From positions 8,694,121 through 8,758,120 of the forward strand of contig JABAKD010000016.1 of the NCBI GenBank assembly GCA_012845835.1: a DNA stretch of 64,000 nucleotides. The letters are read 5' to 3'. Origin of the DNA: Undaria pinnatifida (lineage: Eukaryota; Sar; Phaeophyceae; Laminariales; Alariaceae). The translations under genes and the position numbers were made by a program. The notes beneath the pieces are model-generated. The model was given only the letters and a program-made list of their open reading frames with translations. It was not told the DNA's origin and ran no database searches. Each line of letters starts with the position of its first letter. Position 1 is the first letter of the stretch. Below are positions 54,764 through 64,000 of this stretch, piece after piece.

Positions 54764-56546
54764 TCCATCTCCAAGAATGTCAACGCCGTCAAGGCCAACG
54801 CGATGATGTCTCCGGGCATGGAGGTGTCCCTCTTCGACTGCCTTTCCGACGTGGGGGGCTGCTTGATGGCCTGCTGTTGCGGCTGCATCGTGTCGGGCTT
54901 CAGCGCGGCCCGCCTCGACAACCGCGAATGTACCATATTCGACATCTTCACTAACGACTACCAGGTGAGATTTGGCGAGGCAACGATTCAGTCCAAGATG
55001 GAGGAGAAGGAGAATTTGTGGGTTTGGGGGAAAGAGAAGGGGCGGGAAGAGGGGATCGGGGGGGGGTCGATGCAGGAGAAAATGAGGTTCGCACTCGTAG
55101 GTTTCCGTCTTTTTGATTGCTAGAACGAACAAACACCATTTTGCTGCCATATCGGCTGTGGCTGCTGTTGTCACGACACTACGCTTTCCGGTGCCGTTGT
55201 TGTGTGCGCATACCATGAGTACTGCCCCCCCCCACAGAGTTGCCCTTGTGGCAACGCGGACGAGAGTAGGCTCTACATAGTGGGAGATAGAGAGTGAAAT
55301 GTGTAATGGGGAATGGCATGTGTTCGATGAGAAAATGAGGAAAACAGACGGATGTGGCAGGGAGAGGCTTAGTACACTACATACTAGTAGCGAAAAAACG
55401 ATCGCTATGCGGGGAGATAGATGATGGCCACAGACGGCCAAACAGAAAAGAGATAAGATAAGCTATTTTTTTAAATTAATGCTTCGTACGTGGAAGAAAC
55501 GTACTCAGTGCCCAAATGTGCAGGTCTCTGTTAGACGTAACAACGGTGCTCTGTCTCGAATGGATGCGTAGCCATTGTGATCTGATGACTAAGGCAAGCC
55601 ACAACTGAGTACCCCCCCCCCCCGCCCCTGGCGTCTGCCGAGGGACATGACATGCTGGTGTCTCGATCGTTTGTTGGAATCCATTTAAAGGCGCTGGCTG
55701 TCCGCAGCAGCCTCTGTTGCTATGTTTTGGTGGGCGCGGTCGAAGCGCTGCATTGACAGCTGATCCGAGACACTCAAGCAAAAGATCCACGTCTCTGCGG
55801 CCCGTCGCACCTGTGCTAAGTTGTATGTGTAGTAAAGTATAGGCTGTACGTTACTACCACTGTTTTCACTCTTTGAGGGCTCATTTGCGTCTACCAAGAG
55901 CACAAAAGGTGCGATATTTTTCATCAAACCGTCTAGGAAGAGCGTGCAGCAGAACAATCATCATCATCGTAATGCCGCGCTCGTGTCGTACAACTCACTA
56001 CATCGCACTTTGGACGCACCCTGGTATCCCCTGATTACTCCGGAGGCCCGGGCTGCTTCGTGTCGGCCGATACTGTAATCTTGGTCGCGCTCCGTTGTTT
56101 TGGACGGTGTCCTCTCTCACGTCCGAACAGGGTTAATATCGGCAGGTGAAACGACTTTTTTGCCTCGGATGAGGGCGGGCAAAAAAGTGTCTCTTGTTGA
56201 AACATCTTGTGTTGATGTATCGTACTACATGATAGCTCGATTGGTGCGCCTAAATCTGCGAATTATCCGGGTCAAGAAGTAGCCTGATGCGCCGAGATGA
56301 CAGTGAATTACCCCCTCCTTACCCCCCTCCCCCCCTCCCTCCCAGGTCCGCCAATCGCTGCGCGCCAAGTACAACATGGGCTTCGCCCCTTGTCAAGACT
56401 GCTGCTCCCTGTACTGGTGCCAGTGTTGCTTCATCATGCAGACGGCGAAGGAAGTGGCACTCAAAAAGGGGGACGAGCCGGTTTACTTGGGCGAGGTCAG
56501 CATGAACCTCATGGGTGACCGCGCGCCCCCCCCGGCAAGCTCGTAA
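54764..56546 (+). CDS. PLAC8-family Cys-rich membrane protein (two exons seen)
   Basis: Exons 54,764-54,964 and 56,346-56,546 (each 201 nt) join in phase 0 at CAG|GTGAGA and CCTCCCAG|GTCCGC. Exon 1 carries the first Cys cluster in a hydrophobic stretch (LFDCLSDVGGCLMACCCGCI) and IFDIFTNDYQ. Exon 2 carries RAKYNMGFAPCQDCCSLYW, CQCCFIMQTAKEV and a short Pro-rich tail to TAA. Paired Cys-rich hydrophobic segments separated by an R-x-x-L-R-x-K-Y/N motif are typical of PLAC8 (Cys-rich domain) proteins. Known members act in cell-size control, metal tolerance and ion flux at membranes; the role here is unknown. An upstream exon probably exists, though ATG codons at 54,803/54,806 could also start it. 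The 1,381-bp intron holds a LINE fragment. Confidence 0.85.
55240..55612 (+). mobile_element. LINE B 3' fragment in the PLAC8 intron
   Basis: Matches the last 350 bp of LINE B (41,800-42,142) in order: CACATAGTAGG-like, GAGATGAGGAAA-like, ACGATCGCTAT, GCCCAAATGT, AACGGTGCTC and TCGAATGGATGCGTAG. It ends at GAGTA followed by 12 C, the same end as LINE B. It is 5'-truncated, as LINE copies commonly are. Confidence 0.8.
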
Positions 56547-59500
56547 TTGCCACCCTCCTCACCGGGGTCGTTACAATAGCACTCTTTACCCCCTTCTCCC
56601 CCTCCCCCCGCCGTTGCGGCGGCGCGGCGGCGGCGGTGGCGGCGGCTCTGCCGTTCTGTGCCTGGCTCGTTATCGCCGTAGGCGCCAAGCCTTAGCGCGT
56701 TGCCGATAAACAAACGGGGATAAAAGTGCGTCAAAGCACTTCAAATGAAGGCCGGAATTCTTTTGTAGGGGTGGTGTGGAGGGGGGAGTAGAACAGAACG
56801 ACTTCCCTATGGAAATACGAATCCCTACTTGTTTACTGGCGACGGCAAATATTTCGTGTGCGGGTTTGTAGCGGTGTTTGGCATGACCACTGAAGCGTGG
56901 CGGTGAATGGGGGGGCGTGGGGAATCCCCCCCCCCCCCCTCGGTTGTTAATGATCACCGGTAAAGTCGAGTGTTAGATTGAACCGTCGCTCGTTTTTGAT
57001 TTTGATGTTGTAGTTCTGTAGTTGCACAGTCGTTTTTCTATGAAGTTTCGTTGGCGTGGTCCAACCGCATGGGCAGGCATTGACGTTCTTGGTCGCGCCG
57101 TGGCACGTTTACTGTCTCAAGTCGTTTTTTACTGAAAAACTGGACGGGGGAGGGATTTACATATTCGCGGCCTTCAGCCTCTTGCTTTTTGTTTTTTTGT
57201 TCGCCTGACGTTCGCTCCCTGTTGTTGCTTGTTACGTCCGTGATTGGACCGTCCTAAGTAAGATAGTTTATATATTTATCCCTGAATTATGTTCTCGGTT
57301 CAGTTTGCCATCCTGCTTCGTAAGATTACGACGTTTTGGTCTACGAGCCGGCTGTCTCTGTATTTCTGTACATTTTTTAACTTTGCAGTATTCTTGTACA
57401 TGTATACCACAGCCAGTTAGCTTGTGTATGTGAACTAGTACTGCTGCTATGAGTGTACGCCGGACCGTATCTCCTGGAGGTGGGGGCTCCCGATCTCCCA
57501 TTTTCGGGGACAAAACCGCGAGCAATTTTCGCACAACTTTCGCAGAATTCTCGGAGATTGTTCTTGGTCACTTGACTTGATTTGTATTCTTATTTGTTTT
57601 AGTTCATTATATACCAGCGCTTTCTCTACTATATATTGCCGTACCGCACGTCGTAGTTCAGGGGGTTTGTAGGAAAGGACTAGGAAAAAACGTTGTCGGC
57701 GACCGACAAGAGGCGCCAGGAGGAGGTAGCCTGCCTGTTGTGCTCGAGTAACCCCCCCGCCCGCGCCCGTCCCTCCCATCTACCCCCTGCTGCGCCTTGC
57801 GCGCAGCGGACACGTGGGGTCTGTATTTTCTTGCCAACAAATAATGGTGTTGGTTTGATTTGGTTGATTGATTGGTCGGTCGGGTTTAGTTGCCTGCTGC
57901 TGTTGACCGCAAGAGGTGGATCGTTAATCAACATGCTCTTTTTCAATTGTTTTTTCTTCCTGCTGTGAGCGTGATGTTCGTGAAACCGGCGAGACTATTT
58001 TATCGGGAAGGCGCGAGTGGTGTCCCTTCGCGGAATGTCAAGAGCTTCACGAGGTGTTGTGTACCAGGAACTTTGTATTGCGAAGATCGCAGCGTGCGTG
58101 ACTTTTTGCGAAGAATATACGAACGGAACATACATTGCATACGATGTACTACGTGCTTGACTTCTAAGTAACTTTGCCGATATTAGTTTCTTTGCTCGGA
58201 TTTGGCGTCCTGCCTTTGAGAAATACAACTCCTCGCATGATAATGATTGCGTGTCCGTCGGTCCGTCTGGCCACAACCGTACCTGCCAGTCACGAGTGTG
58301 ATCAAGTTTTCAATTTTAATGCTACTTGCAAACCCTGGACGGTTGTTCCCCGTATCATGACACAAGCCAACATGAGCCAAAGAAAACAAATGATCCTTGT
58401 CACCGCAGTTCGGTCTCGCACACGCAACACAAAATTACACAAACCTACTACACGTACTCGCACGGCACGTCAAAACATGACAACGGATCGCGTTCTCTCG
58501 ACCACACCCGTGACTAACATGAATTTGGATGATATCCAAGGGCAGCGGGCAGTAACCAAAACTCAGGGGAAGCAGCTCACAACCAACCCACTCGTTGTCG
58601 AAACCAAAACTATCGTACCTGGTACATGATGCATTCGTCTACTGGCTGAACCACAACTCCAGCTCTGTCCGTGCAATGGGTAAGTCCGTTATGCTTCAAA
58701 GGCCTAGGAAACACGATTAATCGCGCGACTCCGATCATTTTCGAAGCCAGGGTGCTGCGCAAAAATAATCTTTCCCTTGAAGGGAGCAAGCTGGGTGCTC
58801 TTATTGGAATTATGCTAGATGGCGAGGTTAATGAGGACTGTGAGGGCGTGAAAGCGCCAGTAGAGAGAGCGAAGAGGTCCCAACGGATTAAGACGTTAAG
58901 GCTGGGAGGGCTGCTCGCAAGAAGGATGAACCTGAAAGAGAAATCGAGGGTGGTGCCTCTCCTGTTTTTCGGACCCTAGATGAAAAGGCTGGGGGTTGGG
59001 ATTTGTTCTATTAACTCGAATACCGAATTGAGGAACGTCAACTCATCATTCGCGAGTACTCGCTTTTACTCCTCGAGCTCTCCAGGTTCAACCTTGAGGA
59101 ACCGATAATAATATGGTGCCGTGCCGTATCGGCCCAAAAGCAGGGAGGCTGTTGATTGTGCTTAGCTACAATGCGGATATGATAACGGTTTTATGATATT
59201 GTGAGGGTTTCCAATAGAAGGCTGACTACATGGTAGCGGGGTAGTATCGGGATGGCGGGATAAATTCCGGTACAAGTAGCCGCCGTGCCTCTATTCCCAT
59301 CGTGTGGGCTCCTCGTTGTACCCGGTAGGAGCATAATATAGTCTATACATGATGCATGTATCTACCGACTAGTAACTCACCACTCCAGCTCTGCCCGTGC
59401 AATAAGAAAAGCCGGTACGTCCCAAAACAAGGGTAGAACCTTTCCCAGGAGTTGAGCTGGAATGAAAACGTGGTGACCAAAAACACAAACAATACTCTTG

Positions 59501-59639
59501 GAGGACAGCAGTAGCGCCAAGAACGGAACTCGATTCCAAGAAAATTCACGGTCATATCTCGAACAAAATGCATGGATTGGTGTTTTCCCGATGCAGGTAA
59601 CGGGCACGACCACGAGAACGTGCCGCGACTTCAAGCTTC
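56547..59639. other. no gene recognised between PLAC8 and ABCC loci
   Basis: No domain found. TACCTGGTACATGATGCAT at 58,617 begins a block of about 65 bp (CTGAACCACAACTCCAGCTC, TCCGTGCAAT) repeated in diverged form at 59,342-59,402. The C-terminal half of an ABC nucleotide-binding domain (signature, Walker B) was looked for on the minus strand and not found. Confidence 0.4.
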
Positions 59640-59649
59640 CCCTCCGACG

Positions 59650-59758
59650 TACGTCGACAATCTCGCCGCCCCCAGAGCCGCCCAGAGAGAGACGTCATTT
59701 TCGAGTCCGAATGGGTCCCCAGGTTGTGACGAATCGTCCCGGAAAACATTACCGATCC
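59650..59758 (-). pseudogene. ABCC NBD2 exon with frameshift
   Basis: Starts after a CCAAG acceptor with GSVMFSGTIRHNL. The expected continuation PFGLENDVSLWAALG and ARLSTYVGGEA is present but in another frame, so one base has been lost (or two gained) at CTGGGGACCC (about 59,718). A stop follows the GGEA. Confidence 0.8.
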
Positions 59759-60990
59759 CTTGGAGGCGGAGGGGGAGTTAGGGGTGAGGGCGCGGAGGAG
59801 CACCATCACACCGAGGGCCCGGTCCAGCCAGCAGATTGACCGACCAGATTCGACCCGACCTGGACCATTCAAAAACAAACCGGCACCCGAGAGTCGCCAC
59901 CATAGTGCACTGTAAGAAAATCGCACGACAGGAGGAGACGTTTTTTAGCTTCGACCTCTCCCATCTTCTGCACAACGGTTGTGCGGGACGGACCACAAGC
60001 GGGTTAGGCTGGATGTTTGTTTCAGCATTGACCTTGCTGAAAGGCAAAGCGTTTGACAGGGTAACAACAATTTTCAAGTGTGACCCAACTGAATCGTCGA
60101 AACTGACCCGTCACAAAGTCAAGCTGAAACATAATATATACGAGGAATGCACAAAAACTCAGGACGGAAAACGAATGAGACTCCCCAGATTGCCCCACTA
60201 AAGGCGCTAAGTATGAGGCACGCGCCTATCCCTTTTATATTAGATTCAGCCGTAAGTGTGTGCAACAAGTACAACACCCGTTCTCTTTAACAAATTCTTC
60301 CTCAGACTCGGGTTACGATAAGGGTAACTAACACGTTTTGGCAAAAACAAACTGACTGACGGGGCTCGTCAACGAAGGAACCACCCAATACCTTTTCTTT
60401 GTTTTACAATGCAATCGATATGTACCGAGGCCATGGGGTTGGTGATCAGGTTAACCTTGCTGTGTTTTCCTGCAGTTTGGGGTGAGGTACGGAGCTCCTT
60501 GCATAAACTATAGCATGTGTCCATGGATGGCGTGGTCATTGTGAAATACATAGTAAGACGGAATGGCAGACTCGAGATGTCCGGTCTCCGAGTCGTCTCT
60601 TGGCGCAAACAGAGCAACGCGTACCGACCCCCGCCGGGGTTTGAATTTGTCCCCTTTCCCTCTCGCCCCCTTTACCTTTCAAGGGAGGGATGCATTACAG
60701 CGCTTAGTGGGGTCGGAGGTTCCCGATGATTCCGTCATTCATCCTGGAATCCGCCCTGCAGATACCGGCAAACTGAAACATGGGTAATACGGAGAAACGT
60801 AGCATGGTCAAACCAAACAACGCATATTTCAAAGTATCGCGATGAATGCTCTGAAAAACAAACCACTAAAAACGCAACGACAACACAAACGAATTTTTCC
60901 TTGTTGTGGTTGGGTTTTTGATAATGACCTCAAGTATTGGCGATATGCGTACTTCTTGGGCCTGACCTCTCGGCGCCCTGACCCACTGAC

Positions 60991-61161
60991 CTGCGGAATG
61001 ACAGAGATGGCCCTGCGGAGGTTCTGCAGGCCCAGGCGGAGGGCTTCGACGCCGTTAATCGTCAGGCTCCCTGCGCACGGCTCGACGATGCGGAAGATGG
61101 TCACCATGAGCGACGATTTTTCGAACCCCGTCCTGCCCGCAATTCCGATGCACTCTCCTCC
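60991..61161 (-). pseudogene. ABCC NBD2 exon with altered Walker A
   Basis: 171 nt, phase 0 at both ends (AAAG| acceptor, CAG|GTCAGT donor). Encodes GGECIGIAGRTGFEKSSLMV, TIFRIVEPCAGSLTING and LGLQNLRRAISVIPQ, the last ending in the Q-loop glutamine. The Gly before Lys in Walker A is Glu (codon GAA, one base from GGA). Confidence 0.85.
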
Positions 61162-61692
61162 CTTTCAGCTGATTCGAAATCAGGAAGAGTTAGAAAGCAA
61201 GGAGGAAGGGGGATAGAGGGCTAAATCAGGAGTTGGAACGATAGGTTAACTCTTTTGGGACTGCTGAAGAGAAAATTATGAAACAATATAGTGATTGCAG
61301 CATCGACCACACGAAGCATCACGGGTTAATGGATTAAGCGATGGTTAGTGCACTGTCCAACCTACCACCCATGTACGACACGCATGAAAAACTGTGCTAC
61401 ATACATACGCTGCTGCGGGCTCAAAGTGTTGTAAAGTACCTGGTAGTTGATAAGACCATCACATCACTTGATTGTTGTGGTCACACTTTCTGGGTATCAA
61501 ACCAAAGCGACCTTTCGCTTAATGCACAATAAACTAAAACAATTGACAAACAACAAACTACACCACAGCCAAAATAACGGGCGCTACTTGTCCTCCTGAA
61601 TGTTGGCATAAACACAGATAGCTGCACTACACGTAAGGCAAGGTTGCCACATCGACACCCAAACTAAACGAAAAAAAACATAACAAACGCAC

Positions 61693-61791
61693 CTCAATCT
61701 GCACCGTGACGCTCTTCAAGGCCAACTGCAGGCCAGGGCGATAACGCATCTGGATTCCTTCCAACATAATCGACCCCGTCGCTGGCCATGT
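61693..61791 (-). pseudogene. ABCC exon before NBD2
   Basis: 99 nt, encodes TWPATGSIMLEGIQMRYRPG and LQLALKSVTVQIE, the standard MRP lead-in (WPxxGxIxFxxxxxRYRPGL). Donor GTGCGT. The upstream TMD2 piece ends in phase 1 at its best donor (62,652), which does not match this phase-0 exon. Confidence 0.85.
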
Positions 61792-63330
61792 CTGACAGAT
61801 TCAAAACAACTGACGTTGCTTAAGGGTGCAATCTCATCGCGATGACATAAACAAATCGTGAAGGCGGCGAAGTCCCATCCACATCATCTACCATCACTAT
61901 TCTGCATGATATTCGATTTTACACCGCTCAAACAATAGCACAGCGGCCGCATTCCTTTTCACCGTCTCTCAGGAACTGAAGCTGATGCAACCAGTTGGTT
62001 GACTCCTACTGGAGCTAACAATCCCCACTAGGCTATCTAGCGTAATTTGGAAACCGCCCTACGCGCCACGCGCGGCGAACCCGCTCACATTCTTACCCCC
62101 ACACACGCTGCTGTCTCCGTGAGACCTACTGCTTTTACCGCGATGCGTTTGGGCATTTACACCCCCATCGATCGCAATGATCTTACTGTATCTGAGGCTA
62201 GTCTCCACAGCGTTCGGTTGTCAAGGTTGTTTTGCTGGCTCATAACCTGGTCAAAGATGTGCCTGCGGCATTCTTTAATGCTGCTGCCGAACATTGAAAG
62301 GGAGTAGTTGATAGGATGAGGCCTCCTAACCCGAATCAGGAGGGCCTCGCCCGACCTCAATCATTGTGTCGAGTGCACGCTCAACCGGTACCCATCCCTG
62401 GGGAGAAAGGATGATGACACCGATTATTCGCAGAACAGTCGAACCGCAACGTCTGGTTGAGGGTAAGCCATAAACCAGAACGCTCCCGCTTGTCTACGTG
62501 GGGTAGAACACCGGCGCGAGACCCGGGTCGACGGGGACACAACCGTACGGATCCCATGCATTAAGTGTTTCGGTGTTTTTTTGGGTGCTTCCAGATGTTA
62601 AGCACGTTTCCATCGCGACATCGTGGTGGTGTCATGGCGGCCGTGACATACCTTGGGCGGGTGATAGTCCAAGCGCGGAAGCCTCGGGTGTCACATCTGC
62701 GTACTCCTTCGCGCGATTTACGGCGATCATGCGACCCTGAACGCGGCAGCCCATCTGCACCGCGCAAGGCAGGCTGATCACCATCTTCGTTGACGTTTTT
62801 CGTGGTGTCCCGACAGATAACGACATGTGCGGCGGCAATTTTGTGGTTAGCTTGCACCCGAGTGAGGTTTGTCGGACAAATATTAAAACCAGGAACTCAA
62901 GGTGGGAGGGGGGGGCGGGCGAAGCAGCTCACGCTGATTTCACGGCGCATACATAATTACTATGTATTAGTAAGAACAAACCTCACAACCGCGCAATGAC
63001 AGCCTATAACACCAGCACACTTTCTGACCACCACGCCGCCGCGTTGTGCTATCCCACCAGCGCTCATGCCCTCATTGTTCCCACCAGAAAAATAATCGAG
63101 ACAGCAATGCAGAAAATGAAGCTCCTGGGCTCATATGCACATCTTTGGGTATGAGTGCCGTCAGCTCCCCCGTGCTGGTGTTCAATCGCGTCCTCTTGAG
63201 CAGGCGCAGGGGCTTCGGGCTTACGTCACCCTGTAAGGCGTCGAGCCCACGTCAATGCTCAAAATATGCAGTGCGAGGAAGCTTTGGTTGGTCAACAGCC
63301 CGTTGCCGAATATGTCCACGGCGAATCTGC

Positions 63331-64000
63331 CGATACCGATCCGTCAAGGCACCGATTGACCATCGAACCGACGGATCAACCAGGGGATAAACCGAATGAT
63401 TCGACAAAGGGGAGGGAGGGAGGGAGGGGGGGGATGGGGGGAGGGGGGGAAAGAGGTGGAAAGGAGGAAGGAGTAACTAAAGGATAGACGGTAGGACGTC
63501 AGTACAACGAGTTATATTTTGCTTGCTCCCTTCCCTATGGCAACCACGCCTGCAACGTCGACGGTGACTGTAAAGGCGACTCTTCAGGGGTGACTTCTCC
63601 TGTAGGACAGATGACTCGATGCGTATCTGCGGAGCGACCACGCTCACGGCCGGACGATACACATCGAAACAAGCGACTCATGGCGCCTGATTCATAGAGA
63701 AGTCAGGTGGACGTCCGACGCGTATACGCATAATAGCATGAAGAGGATTCAAGAAAGGTGTGCTAAGCTAGTTGTGGCAAGCAAACACAAAACGGAAGGA
63801 GAGACAACCAAACAGTGTGGTGAGCTAGTTGTGGCAAGCAAACGGAAGGAGAGACAACCGAACGGTGGTAAGCTAGTTGTGGCAAGCAAACGGAAGGAGA
63901 GACAACCGGGGGAAGGTACAGCCTGATTACGAACGGATAGTGTACGGCAACCATAGTCTCAAACTACCTCGGAGTTGGAGCAGTCGAATGGCTCGGCACC
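63331..64000. other. no gene recognised; short tandem array at the end
   Basis: Contains a G-rich purine tract (63,408-63,470) and, at 63,766-63,915, three units of AGCTAGTTGTGGCAAGCAAA...CGGAAGGAGAGACAACC spaced 57 and 48 bp apart. Confidence 0.6.
63766..63915 (+). repeat. three-unit tandem repeat, 48-57 bp
   Basis: AGCTAGTTGTGGCAAGCAAA begins at 63,766, 63,823 and 63,871; each unit ends GGAAGGAGAGACAACC. The first unit has a 9-bp insertion (CACAAAACG-like). Confidence 0.85.

Larger units (their letters stand above)
59640..63330 (-). pseudogene. ABCC (MRP-type) transporter, broken and internally deleted
   Basis: Minus-strand pieces follow ABCC order. A transmembrane-domain-1-like piece LLKRTRLNTSTGELTALIPK lies at 63,132-63,211. 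A TMD2-end piece GRMIAVNRAKEYADVTPEA lies at about 62,770-62,690, only some 400 bp away, so nucleotide-binding domain 1 and most of TMD2 are missing. Two clean exons of NBD2 follow (61,693-61,791 and 60,991-61,161), then a third (from 59,758) that is frameshifted. Walker A reads GRTGFEKSS, with Glu in place of the essential Gly. No signature or Walker B is found downstream. ABCC proteins export conjugates or sequester them in vacuoles; this copy cannot work as it stands. Confidence 0.8.

Noticed and set aside
63766..63915. CRISPR-like array
   Set aside because: The units are tandem repeats with no unique spacers and the genome is eukaryotic.

Overview
The window is nuclear DNA of a eukaryote with spliced genes and a very high repeat load. 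The best guess is a stramenopile alga, possibly a brown alga. That guess rests on the look of the LINE and chromovirus families and on the GC-rich exons among repeats; it is inference, and no marker gene fixes the lineage. Only three host-type loci are recognisable: a polo-box protein gene (about 9.6-13.5 kb, +), a two-exon PLAC8-family Cys-rich membrane protein (54,764-56,546, +) and a broken ABCC/MRP-type transporter (63.2-59.6 kb, -).

Layout. 0-3.2 kb: unassigned, frame-hopping coding-like sequence. 4.4-6.7 kb: dead LINE on the minus strand. 9.6-13.5 kb: polo-box gene whose first visible intron holds a dispersed repeat. 14.7-15.0 kb: minisatellite. 16.5 kb: MITE. 17,737-30,549: a complete 12.8-kb Ty3/gypsy chromovirus on the minus strand, with 269-bp LTRs that differ at five positions and a 4-bp target duplication (TACA). 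31.5-34.7 kb: duplicated 300-bp block and a 374-bp TRIM element with its own TSD. 36-39.5 kb: tandem and C-rich repeats. 40.1-42.15 kb: second LINE, split by a MITE and lying inside a C-rich minisatellite. 42-44 kb: more of the same repeat blocks. 44-54 kb: mostly unassigned, AT-rich in part. 54.8-56.5 kb: PLAC8 gene with a LINE 3' fragment in its intron. 59.6-63.2 kb: ABCC pseudogene. 63.8 kb: short tandem array.

The most notable object is the chromovirus. In transcription order it encodes a coiled-coil/RGG-type leader, a capsid with a CCHC knuckle, an in-frame TGA, a Pro/Ser-rich stretch, a complete NADAR (YbiA-like, NAD/ADP-ribose-linked) domain, retropepsin, RT, RNase H, a roughly 200-residue Pro/Ser/Thr linker, integrase (HHCC, DDE, GPY/F), a chromodomain, and a Tudor/SH3-like tail. 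A NADAR enzyme inside a retrotransposon polyprotein suggests that the element edits ADP-ribosylated nucleic acid or counters a host NAD-based defence. This copy has several frame breaks and two internal TAA codons although its LTRs are nearly identical, so it is either recently dead or the sequence carries single-base errors.

A second window-wide signal is the palindrome TACCWGGTA, seen at 17 or more non-coding sites where about 0.5 would be expected by chance. It is absent from the chromovirus and the recognised exons.
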